From Anaerolineales bacterium (GTDB lineage Bacteria; Chloroflexota; Anaerolineae; Anaerolineales; JABWBV01): 64,000 nt of DNA. The stretch is from positions 1-64,000 of the forward strand of contig JACKAX010000011.1 in assembly GCA_020634875.1 (NCBI GenBank), in the 5' to 3' direction. The notes under the pieces were generated by a model. It was not told the origin of the DNA. It was given only the letters and a program-made list of their open reading frames with translations, and did not search any database. The position numbers and the translations under genes were made by a program. The first letter of the stretch is position 1, and each line of letters begins with the position of its first letter. Of the stretch, positions 16,539 through 23,726 are shown piece after piece.

Positions 16539-18281
16539 TTACGAATTCCGAATCCTCCGCACCATCATCGCACCGAGCACCAGCAGAAACAACATGAGCG
16601 CCAGCAACAAAACGGTTCGTGTCGTAGAACTGGCGGGTTGAGCGGTTTCTTCGGTGGCGGGAGAGGCTGGAGCAGGTTGCGTTGTCCCATCATAAGAAAG
16701 CGTGTAGTGCATATTCGCGGGGATATCGGTATAGGTTTGGGTGGTGCCGTCGGGCCAGCGGATTTCCAGGCTTTGGACGGTCTGCTGCCCGAGGCCGAAG
16801 TACAGGGTAGTCGTATTGCCGGAGCCTAAACTTCCCCCGATTTGTACTGCCTGCACCTGGATATGCCCGTCCGAGGTGGTGAGCGCCACGCGCGTGCCGA
16901 CCGCATCCCGATTAACCGGGCCACCGCCGCGTAGGGTGAACGCCACCCGCCCGTTGGACGAATCACTGCCCATTTGATTGCGGTACAGCTTATAGCCCTG
17001 CTCGTAATTGCCGATGACAAAATCCACCCAGCCATCGCCATCGTAATCCGCGGTGGCGACGCCGAGTGTGCGCTGATCGCTGACCATGCCACTTTGCGCG
17101 GTCATATCTTCAAACGCGCCATCGCCTTTGTTGTGATACAGGGGGTTGATCAACGGGCGTTCGGGCGTGGTTTCGGTCAGGCCGACGTACAAATCGCGAT
17201 AACCGTCGTTGTCATAATCGAGCGAGACCGTGCCCCAGCCGGTGCCGTACCCGCTCATATCCACCCCCGCCAACGCGCCGACATCGGTGAACGTGCCATT
17301 GCCCTGATTTTCGAGCATTACCATCGGCCCGGCGTTGGTGAAGAAGAAGTCAAAATAACCGTTGCCATCGTAATCGGCAACCGCCAGTCCCATGCCCATC
17401 AATTTGGTGTTGGCATTGGCATCTTTCGACACTTCGGTGAAGCACCAACTCCCAAATTGCTCGAACTGCGGGCAATTCGGGCCGTCGTTGCGCCAGAGGG
17501 CGTTGCCGATGGGGTTGATAAATTCGTCGTTGACCAGATAGATGTCCAAGTCGCCATCGTTGTCGTAGTCCACAAAGCTGGCGACAAACCCCGCCCCACC
17601 TGTTTTTGAACCGAGGATGCGGGACACATCCGTAAATGTGCCGTCGCCATTATTGTGATAGAGCGAGTCCCGGTCGCCTTCGGTAGGGCGGCCACAATCG
17701 GGGTAACAAGACCAATTCGCTACGTACAGGTCGAGGAAACCGTCGTTGTCGTAATCGCCCCAAGAAGCCGTTTTGCCGTCGTAGGGGTTTGCCACGCCTG
17801 CCTGCTCGGAGACATCGGTGAAGCCTTTCCCCGCGTCGTTGTGGAACAACACGTTCGGGGTGTTACGACGCAAAACGTACAGGTCGGGGTAGCCATCGTT
17901 GTCGTAGTCGGCGAAGACTGCGCCTGAACTTTGCGTGTTGATCAGGGCCACAGTGGCCGCGAGGGGGGAGATGCCAAAAGTGCCGTTGCCCAGATTGCGG
18001 TAGAGGATGTTTGGTCCCGCGGGGTCGGTGACATACAGATCGTCCCACCCATCTTGATCGTAGTCTCCCCATGCTTGTCCGGTCATCCGATCCTGGCCCG
18101 CGCGGGTTGCCCCGATTTGGGCGTGGGTGGTTACGTCAGCAAAGATCGTGCCCCCCGATTCTGCCGGAGCCGGGGTCACGAATGGGGTGGCGGTCCCTGG
18201 GAGGGAGGTTTGCGCTTCAGCCGATCGGGAAACGGAAAGCGTTAGGGTGAATAAAAAGAAAGAGAAGATAAATCCGCGCAT
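16539..18281 (-). CDS. CRTAC1-like FG-GAP/VCBS repeat protein with ASPIC/UnbV domain
   Basis: An exported protein of 580 aa. A signal peptide (MRGFIFSFFLFTLTLSVSRSAEAQ) is followed by many calcium-loop repeats of the FG-GAP/VCBS kind (WGDYDQDGWDDLYV, DYDNDGYPDLYV, DYDGNGYFDFFF), expected to fold as a beta-propeller. An ASPIC/UnbV domain follows (VQIGGSLGSGNTTTLYFGLG ... IRWPDGTTQTYTDIP), then a C-terminal membrane helix with a basic tail (MVRRIRNS). It is therefore held on the outer face of the membrane. The frame extends to 18467, but ATG 18281 begins the signal. It lies between malG and the GH13 genes and may bind glycan; that role is inferred from context only. Confidence 0.85.
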   Translation of the reverse strand: MRGFIFSFFLFTLTLSVSRSAEAQTSLPGTATPFVTPAPAESGGTIFADVTTHAQIGATRAGQDRMTGQAWGDYDQDGWDDLYVTDPAGPNILYRNLGNGTFGISPLAATVALINTQSSGAVFADYDNDGYPDLYVLRRNTPNVLFHNDAGKGFTDVSEQAGVANPYDGKTASWGDYDNDGFLDLYVANWSCYPDCGRPTEGDRDSLYHNNGDGTFTDVSRILGSKTGGAGFVASFVDYDNDGDLDIYLVNDEFINPIGNALWRNDGPNCPQFEQFGSWCFTEVSKDANANTKLMGMGLAVADYDGNGYFDFFFTNAGPMVMLENQGNGTFTDVGALAGVDMSGYGTGWGTVSLDYDNDGYRDLYVGLTETTPERPLINPLYHNKGDGAFEDMTAQSGMVSDQRTLGVATADYDGDGWVDFVIGNYEQGYKLYRNQMGSDSSNGRVAFTLRGGGPVNRDAVGTRVALTTSDGHIQVQAVQIGGSLGSGNTTTLYFGLGQQTVQSLEIRWPDGTTQTYTDIPANMHYTLSYDGTTQPAPASPATEETAQPASSTTRTVLLLALMLFLLVLGAMMVRRIRNS

Positions 18282-18352
18282 GATTGAAAAAAAGATGGAG
18301 ATGGTGGCACGCGGGAATTCTGCGGCCTCCATCTCCATCCAGGTCAAAAAAA

Positions 18353-19318
18353 TTAGCCTTTTACAGCACCTTGCGTGAGACCGCCCACGATGTAATCTTG
18401 CAAAGCGAGGTAGATAACCATGATCGGGAGCGCCCCGATCAACGCCCCGGCGGCAAACGGTCCCCATTTTTGGGAGAATTGCCCGGACGTGAAGATTTGC
18501 AGGCCGACCATCAGCGTGTATTGTTCGGAGCTTTTGAGCAGGATACGGGCGAGGATGAAGTCGCCATACGTGCCGATGAAGCTCAGAATCCCAACAACGA
18601 TGAGGATCGGGCGCAGGAGGGGGAGGATCAGTTGGGTGAAGATTTGCCAGTGGGTCGCCCCGTCCACCATCGCCGATTCATCAATGTCGCGGGGAATGGT
18701 GTCGAGGTAGCCTTTCATCAGCCAGATGTTTACCCCCATCGAGCCGCCCATGTACACCAGAATCAACCCGGCGTGGGTGTTGAGGCCGAACGTCGGGAAC
18801 ACATCCCCGATTTGCGATACCATCAGGAAGAGCGAGACCAACGCCAAGATGCCAGGGAACACGTTGATGAGGAAAATTCCTTTCAGCATGGTTTGGCGGC
18901 CTTTGAACCGGAAGCGGGAAAAGGCGAAGGCGGCCATTGTGGTGATGGAAATCGAGAGGATGGTCGAGATGGTGGAGATTTTGATGGAGTTTTTCAGCCA
19001 GGTGCAATACAGGATGACGGATTCAAAACTCGATTCACCAGTGAAGGTAGTCGGGATGGCGTCGGCGATTTTGTTGCACCCAAAGGTGGTGTCCCCGGAG
19101 AGGAGGGTTTTAAAGTTGTCCAGACCGATATTCTTCGGGATCAGACTGGCGGTGGAGAGAGAGTTCCCCGGATTGAGCGAGGCGGAGACGATCCACAGCA
19201 CGGGAAAGACGGAAAAATAGATCAAGAGCAGGGCGATGAACAACCGGATGCCAGTACTCAGCCGCCGTTGAAACTTGACCGAAGACGTTAGCTGTTTGAC
19301 GGAAGATTGACTAGACAT
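18353..19318 (-). CDS. malG: Maltodextrin ABC transporter permease (MalG-like)
   Basis: The inner-membrane permease subunit of a carbohydrate ABC importer, 321 aa with six predicted helices. The EAA loop that docks the ATPase reads ESAMVDGATHWQIFTQLILPLL. The C-terminus (YLALQDYIVGGLTQGAVKG) is the MalG-type tail. It overlaps the malF-like gene by 8 bases, so the two are coupled. No ATPase gene is present in this cluster; an MsmX/MalK-type ATPase elsewhere in the genome is presumably shared. The symbol rests on neighbours and on the MalF partner architecture. Confidence 0.88.
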   Translation of the reverse strand: MSSQSSVKQLTSSVKFQRRLSTGIRLFIALLLIYFSVFPVLWIVSASLNPGNSLSTASLIPKNIGLDNFKTLLSGDTTFGCNKIADAIPTTFTGESSFESVILYCTWLKNSIKISTISTILSISITTMAAFAFSRFRFKGRQTMLKGIFLINVFPGILALVSLFLMVSQIGDVFPTFGLNTHAGLILVYMGGSMGVNIWLMKGYLDTIPRDIDESAMVDGATHWQIFTQLILPLLRPILIVVGILSFIGTYGDFILARILLKSSEQYTLMVGLQIFTSGQFSQKWGPFAAGALIGALPIMVIYLALQDYIVGGLTQGAVKG

Positions 19319-20906
19319 TTTCGCCGACCTCCTCCCACATTTTGGTGAAGCGGAATTGGAAGAGCGTGATGCTTCCTACGATAAAGAAAATGACGATGGT
19401 GATAGCTGACGCAAACCCGTAGTTTACGCCACGTCCACCCGCAAACGCGAGGTTGTACACGTAGCTAATGAGGATGTCCGTGTGCCCGGCGGTTGTCGAG
19501 GCCCCGGCAATGGGCGGCCCACCCCCGATGAACAGGTAAATCAGGTTGAAGTTGTTGAAGTTGAACGTAAAGGAGGCTAAGAGTAACGGCCCAACGGCAA
19601 CGAGCAACAGGGGCAGGGTGATGTTCCAAAACCGTTGCCAGGGGGTCGCACCGTCCACTTCTGCGGCCTGATAAATGTCCTGCGGGATGGATTGTAAGGC
19701 ACCGCTGCAAATGAGCATGAAATACGGATACCCCAACCAGAGGTTGACAATCAAGATGGCGACTTTTGCCCACGTCGGGTGGGAAAACCACGGCGGGCTG
19801 AAGTTGAACCACTCCACCAGCGTTCGGTTGATGACCCCAACTTCAGGGTTCATCATCCCACGCCAGATCAAAATGGTGATCAGGGCGGGAATAGTGTAGG
19901 GGATGAGCAAGAAGGAGCGGATAACCTTTTTGAGCGGGAAGTCGGGGTCATTGAACATGATCGCGATGGCTAACCCCAGGGAGAAGGTGGTCAACACGGT
20001 CAGAAATGCAAAGCCAAAGTTCCAGCCCAGAATGAGAAGCAATGGCCCCCGGAGGGCCGGACTGACAAAGAAATTTTTGAAATTCGTTGTACCTATAGTG
20101 GAAATAAAACCTGGCGTGATTTTTTGTCCGGTTTGCGAGGTGAATGTGCCATCCACGTTGCGGAAAATGGTGCCGTCTGCGTTGCTAATCATTACATCCT
20201 GTGCTTCGTCGTACACATATAAGGAGGTAAGTTCTGCCGCCTCCGAGGGGGAGCGAATCTGGATCGTCTTGGCTGGATCACCGAACAAAATATCGGGGAG
20301 TGTTTTATCGGCAGCCGCGAGGATGGCGTTCAGTTTTTTATAGCCTTCAATGGTATCGGGAAACCCTTTGCTGTCCAGTTCACCGATGCCATCCTGACCG
20401 GGCTGTGGTTGGGTGAGAGGTTCACCTACTTTTGCCAGATACCCGTTGCCGTCTGTATCAATAAGCCATAAAACATATTCCCCGGCGTCATTTTTGTAGG
20501 CGGTCCATTTGTAGGCTTTGCCCTCTTCTGGGAGATATTTTTGGGTCAAAATTTGTTGGACGGCCACTTCCTGCGTGAGCAAATGTCCATCCCCGTAGTT
20601 GGTGAAGGCGACCCAGACCGTAAAAACGATGGGATAAATTGTAAAAATGATCATAAAAGCGATGCCAATTGTCATCCAACGGATGGGGTACATCTGCTTG
20701 AAGATCAAGACAATATTGACGAAAATAGTGACGACAATAAGTGCTGCCGAAAAGGGATAATACCCTAAGCGGAAGAAGTTATTCAATAAATACGCAATAA
20801 ACGCGTCAAATGCCACCAGCAAACCCAGCCGTAACAATAGCGAGGGGATCACATCGGCGGCAGGGGCTTGTTTTTTCTTAGGATCCTGAAGGGTTAGTGG
20901 GGCCAT
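19311..20906 (-). CDS. malF: Maltodextrin ABC transporter permease (MalF-like, large P2 loop)
   Basis: A permease subunit of 531 aa. Between helices 3 and 4 lies an insertion of about 170 residues (roughly residues 105-275, FTNYGDGHLLTQEVAVQQIL ... GTTNFKNFFVSPALRGPLL) equivalent to the periplasmic P2 loop of enterobacterial MalF that contacts the binding protein. The EAA loop reads YQAAEVDGATPWQRFWNITLP. ATG 20906 is chosen over 20912 because GGAG lies 8 bases before it. It begins 312 bases after the malE-like stop, and that gap contains terminator-like hairpins. Confidence 0.9.
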   Translation of the reverse strand: MAPLTLQDPKKKQAPAADVIPSLLLRLGLLVAFDAFIAYLLNNFFRLGYYPFSAALIVVTIFVNIVLIFKQMYPIRWMTIGIAFMIIFTIYPIVFTVWVAFTNYGDGHLLTQEVAVQQILTQKYLPEEGKAYKWTAYKNDAGEYVLWLIDTDGNGYLAKVGEPLTQPQPGQDGIGELDSKGFPDTIEGYKKLNAILAAADKTLPDILFGDPAKTIQIRSPSEAAELTSLYVYDEAQDVMISNADGTIFRNVDGTFTSQTGQKITPGFISTIGTTNFKNFFVSPALRGPLLLILGWNFGFAFLTVLTTFSLGLAIAIMFNDPDFPLKKVIRSFLLIPYTIPALITILIWRGMMNPEVGVINRTLVEWFNFSPPWFSHPTWAKVAILIVNLWLGYPYFMLICSGALQSIPQDIYQAAEVDGATPWQRFWNITLPLLLVAVGPLLLASFTFNFNNFNLIYLFIGGGPPIAGASTTAGHTDILISYVYNLAFAGGRGVNYGFASAITIVIFFIVGSITLFQFRFTKMWEEVGENV

Positions 20907-21069
20907 ACACATTTCTCCAATTCAAGGATTTGATGTAACGGCTCGGGTTAAGAGAGAAGATTCGCCGCAAAAGATAGTTGGATGATGTACATCCCAAAAC
21001 TATCCTTTTTTGAGAGATTCTCAATCCTGGCCGAGTACGATTTGAGGATTATTCATAAAAAATAAAAAA

Positions 21070-21126
21070 ACCGAGTCTACCAACTTAGATATTCCTCAGG
21101 ATATGCAAATTTGGAAAGAACTCGGT
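21070..21126 (-). terminator. Terminator-like hairpin between malE and malF
   Basis: Read on the minus strand, ACCGAGT and ACTCGGT enclose a long loop and are followed by a run of seven T. It is the second hairpin after the malE-like stop. A third possible inverted repeat (arms GATAGTT/AACTATC) lies near 20978-21010. Bases 20907-21218 hold no gene. Confidence 0.55.
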
Positions 21127-21172
21127 CTTCAGGTGTCCAATGACATGCCACACCTTTTTTCAACTGTTGAAA

Positions 21173-21203
21173 AAGGAGGCCGGGATTATGTCCCGGCCTC
21201 CTT
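21173..21203 (-). terminator. Rho-independent terminator after malE
   Basis: A 13-bp perfect stem (AAGGAGGCCGGGA / TCCCGGCCTCCTT), a 5-base loop and a T-run on the minus strand, just after the binding-protein gene. It would reduce expression of the permeases relative to the binding protein. Confidence 0.85.
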
Positions 21204-21218
21204 GATGAAAGATGCGTC

Positions 21219-22880
21219 TTATTGGGTGGTAACCGTCACCATGTGCGTATTGCTGTCATAGGTGAAGGTCACAACGCTGTCAGCCGCCAGGCTGAGGGTA
21301 TAGTTGGGGCCATCTTGGGCACCATCGGAACCGTAATTTACGGCCCAGGAGCCATCGAGGGCAACTTTGTATTGGTATTCGCCAGCGGGGATGTTGAAGG
21401 TGCCGCTGTAGGTACCATCGCCATTGTCGGTGAGGGCCGAAGTCGGGCAGGCAGGATCCCAATCGGAACCGCAGGCTGCGCCTTTGGCTTGCCAGTCACC
21501 GGGGATATTGACCATGCCGGCCAACGCACCCAGGATCAGGTCGCTGATTTGTTTGACGGTGTCAGCCATCGCGACATCGGGGGTCTGTTCGCCGGAGAGA
21601 GCAATGGTCACGCCGCTGTTCCACGCGCCCCAAACGGAACCCATTTCGGGGATGTAGGGCATGAGGGTGGCGTTGGCACCTGCCACGTCCATCGCGGCGA
21701 GGTCGGCGTCATCGGTGGCCTCGAGTACGGGTTTGAACGCGGAGGGGCGGTTGCCAGTGACTTGCAGTTGGCTCATCACATCGGTGGTCGCCACAAATTC
21801 AGTCAGGAAGGCCTGGGCTAACAAAACATTTTCGCTAAAGGCATTGACCATGAAGCCCTGAACGCCCATAAACGGCGCACCAGCCTCGCCACCTTCGGTC
21901 GCGGCGGGGAAGGTGGTGACGGCATAGGGTACGCCAGAAGCGCGGATACGATCCAAAGCCCACGGGCCAGCCATCAAGAAGGGGATTTGTCCGGTTTCAA
22001 ACAGGGTGTGGGCGGTGTCCCAGTCATAGCTGTCGGGGATTAAGCCTTTTTCGATTTGGGCCCGCAGGAAGCTCAGAGAGTCAAGTTCGCCCTGGCTACT
22101 GAGGCCGATGTCTTTGGGGTTCCAGGTACCATCTTCATTCAAACCGAAAACGTAGCCGCCGAAAGCGGTCTGAACGGGCAACGCATCGTAGGTGGTGCCG
22201 GCGAGGGCCATCGCGTACTGGACTTTGCCTTCGTCTTTCAGTTGTTGGCCGAGGTCCATAACGCCCTGCCAGGTGGTGGGAACTTCGCTGACGAGGTCAG
22301 TGTTGTAGAAGAAGCCCAGGTTTTCGGTCGCATAGGGCATCCCGTACAGTTGGCCGTCGGTGTAGGTGAAACCCTGCAGAGACAGGTCAGTGAAATCACC
22401 AGCTTTGTCGCCCAGGTCAATGGGGGCGAGGAGACCGGAGGCAATCAAGGAACCAATCCAGTCGTGGGCGCCAACGATGATGTCGGGGCCTTCGCCAGCG
22501 GGGGCGGCGATGATGAATTGATCACGAATGCCGGAAACTTCTTCAACCACAACTTCGACGTTGTAGGCGGCGAGGAACGCATCGGCCAGTTCCACGAGAA
22601 CGGCGGCGCGGGTGTCGTCAGCCCAAATGCGGATGGTTGCATCGGGTTCAGCCGGGGCGGCTTCGGTGGGTTCCGCAGTGGGTTCTTCCATCGCTTCGGT
22701 GGGTGCGGCGGTCGGTTCTTCCATCACCTCAGTCGGTTCTTCCATGACTTCGGTCGGTTCTTCCATCACCTCGGTTGGAGCAACTTCGGTGGGGGCGGGG
22801 GTCGCCGCGGGTTGGCATGCAGCCAAAACCATCGAAGCGACGATCAGAAAACTAAAGAGAGAAAGTAATTTTTTGTACAT
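21219..22880 (-). CDS. malE: Maltodextrin-binding lipoprotein with C-terminal starch-module-like domain
   Basis: Substrate-binding lipoprotein of an ABC importer, 553 aa. A lipobox LAAC (Cys22) is followed by a Pro/Thr/Glu linker with tandem VMEEPTE repeats (about residues 30-78), then a family-1 solute-binding domain (IRIWADDTRAAVLVELADAF ... EKGLIPDSYDWDTAHTLFE ... FLMAGPWALDRIR). The last 90 or so residues are an added domain: IPGDWQAKGAACGSDWDPACP and YSGTFNIPAGEYQYKVALDG, which resembles the X25/CBM48-like module of pullulanases. Such a fusion could hold starch near the transporter. AGGAA lies 10 bases before the ATG. The gene has its own promoter and a strong terminator. Confidence 0.88.
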   Translation of the reverse strand: MYKKLLSLFSFLIVASMVLAACQPAATPAPTEVAPTEVMEEPTEVMEEPTEVMEEPTAAPTEAMEEPTAEPTEAAPAEPDATIRIWADDTRAAVLVELADAFLAAYNVEVVVEEVSGIRDQFIIAAPAGEGPDIIVGAHDWIGSLIASGLLAPIDLGDKAGDFTDLSLQGFTYTDGQLYGMPYATENLGFFYNTDLVSEVPTTWQGVMDLGQQLKDEGKVQYAMALAGTTYDALPVQTAFGGYVFGLNEDGTWNPKDIGLSSQGELDSLSFLRAQIEKGLIPDSYDWDTAHTLFETGQIPFLMAGPWALDRIRASGVPYAVTTFPAATEGGEAGAPFMGVQGFMVNAFSENVLLAQAFLTEFVATTDVMSQLQVTGNRPSAFKPVLEATDDADLAAMDVAGANATLMPYIPEMGSVWGAWNSGVTIALSGEQTPDVAMADTVKQISDLILGALAGMVNIPGDWQAKGAACGSDWDPACPTSALTDNGDGTYSGTFNIPAGEYQYKVALDGSWAVNYGSDGAQDGPNYTLSLAADSVVTFTYDSNTHMVTVTTQ

Positions 22881-23013
22881 ACGTTTGTGTTCCTATAAAG
22901 ATTTGAAGTAATATGCGCCAAAACAGGCTTGAAGTTTGATTTTTGAAAAGGGCCTTTCAGAGAGAATTTTGTGGGGATGTATGGATACGCGACCACCTCC
23001 TTGATAGCGCGCG

Positions 23014-23042
23014 ATCATATCGAATTGCGAATTAAAATGCAA
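23014..23042 (-). promoter_or_regulatory. Sigma-70 promoter of malE
   Basis: On the minus strand, TTGCAT (23042-23037), a 17-base spacer and TATGAT (23019-23014). The predicted leader is about 130 nt. It carries a perfect AAGGAGGTG at 23002-22994 with no start codon at the right distance. Confidence 0.65.
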
Positions 23043-23048
23043 CGTTTA

Positions 23049-23504
23049 TTAGCCATCTAATTGAGTGTCTAAGATTTGTTTAATCTGAAGCAAGTTGTTA
23101 AGTAACCCATCTAAGTTATCACGGATAGGGGCAAAACGTTCTTGGGTGAAGTTGCTGTGAGCCGCTAGCGCCGAAGAAAGGATACGATGGCCGCTTTCAG
23201 TGATATGCAGACTCAAAGCTCGTCCATCTGTTTCGTGCTGGACTTTCGTGACCAGCCCTTCCGCTTCAACGCCTTTAATGAGGCGGGTGATGTTGCTCTT
23301 GTCGGTCAACATGCGGGTGCTCAGTTGGGTCAACGTAATGCCAGGATTTTCAGCGATATGTTTGAGCAAATAAAAGCGCGGCACTGATAAGTTATAGCCC
23401 TCCAACAAACGGCGATCACCGTTGTCGAGGGTGAAATAGATCTCTTTAAAGGTAGTATAGAGGTTCATTTCAGGGTCTGTCATGGGGCGCAAATTCGTTG
23501 ACAT
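23049..23504 (-). CDS. MarR-family transcriptional regulator
   Basis: A winged-helix regulator of 151 aa. The DNA-binding part reads LLKHIAENPGITLTQLSTRM with the recognition helix LTDKSNITRLIKGVEAEGLV and the wing TDGRALSLHITESGHRIL, all typical of MarR. ATG 23504 is preferred to the longer frame since the -10 and -35 boxes would otherwise lie inside the coding part. It is transcribed from its own consensus promoter and ends just before the malE promoter, so read-through is possible. A palindrome between the -10 box and the start suggests autoregulation. The ligand is unknown; sugar control is a guess from position. Confidence 0.88.
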   Translation of the reverse strand: MSTNLRPMTDPEMNLYTTFKEIYFTLDNGDRRLLEGYNLSVPRFYLLKHIAENPGITLTQLSTRMLTDKSNITRLIKGVEAEGLVTKVQHETDGRALSLHITESGHRILSSALAAHSNFTQERFAPIRDNLDGLLNNLLQIKQILDTQLDG

Positions 23505-23506
23505 AG

Positions 23507-23525
23507 CAACTGTTGATAATGCAAC
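23507..23525. promoter_or_regulatory. Candidate MarR operator
   Basis: CAAC-T-GTTG overlaps GTTG-ATAATG-CAAC, lying between the -10 box and the regulator start and covering the expected transcription start. GCAACT recurs with a 15-base step. The placement fits repression of its own gene. Confidence 0.4.
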
Positions 23526-23552
23526 TATATTCCCGTTGATTTTATTTGTCAA
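23524..23552 (-). promoter_or_regulatory. Consensus sigma-70 promoter of the MarR gene
   Basis: TTGACA (23552-23547), a 17-base spacer and TATAGT (23529-23524) on the minus strand. Confidence 0.75.
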
Positions 23553-23622
23553 GGCGGCAAGGAAGAGATTAAAACAATGCAAACGATTTCAGAGAATTTC
23601 TTAATCTACGGGGTACTTAAGC

Positions 23623-23721
23623 CAGACCCTAAAGGTTTTGTTTGCAAAAGACGCCCAAGTAAAAATGGGGTTTATTTGCAAATGTATCCCTAAATTCATC
23701 GAGAAAAACCTTTAGGGTCTG
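23623..23721. repeat. Palindromic element with 17-bp perfect ends
   Basis: CAGACCCTAAAGGTTTT at 23623 and its exact complement ending at 23721 bound a 99-bp element. It lies between the GH53 stop and the MarR promoter. It is probably a dispersed non-coding palindrome and may also end the GH53 transcript. Confidence 0.75.
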
Positions 23722-23726
23722 TTAGG

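Noticed and set aside
18284..19291. Plus-strand open frame of 335 codons
   Set aside because: Antisense of the MalG-like gene; highly charged composition with no recognisable domain.
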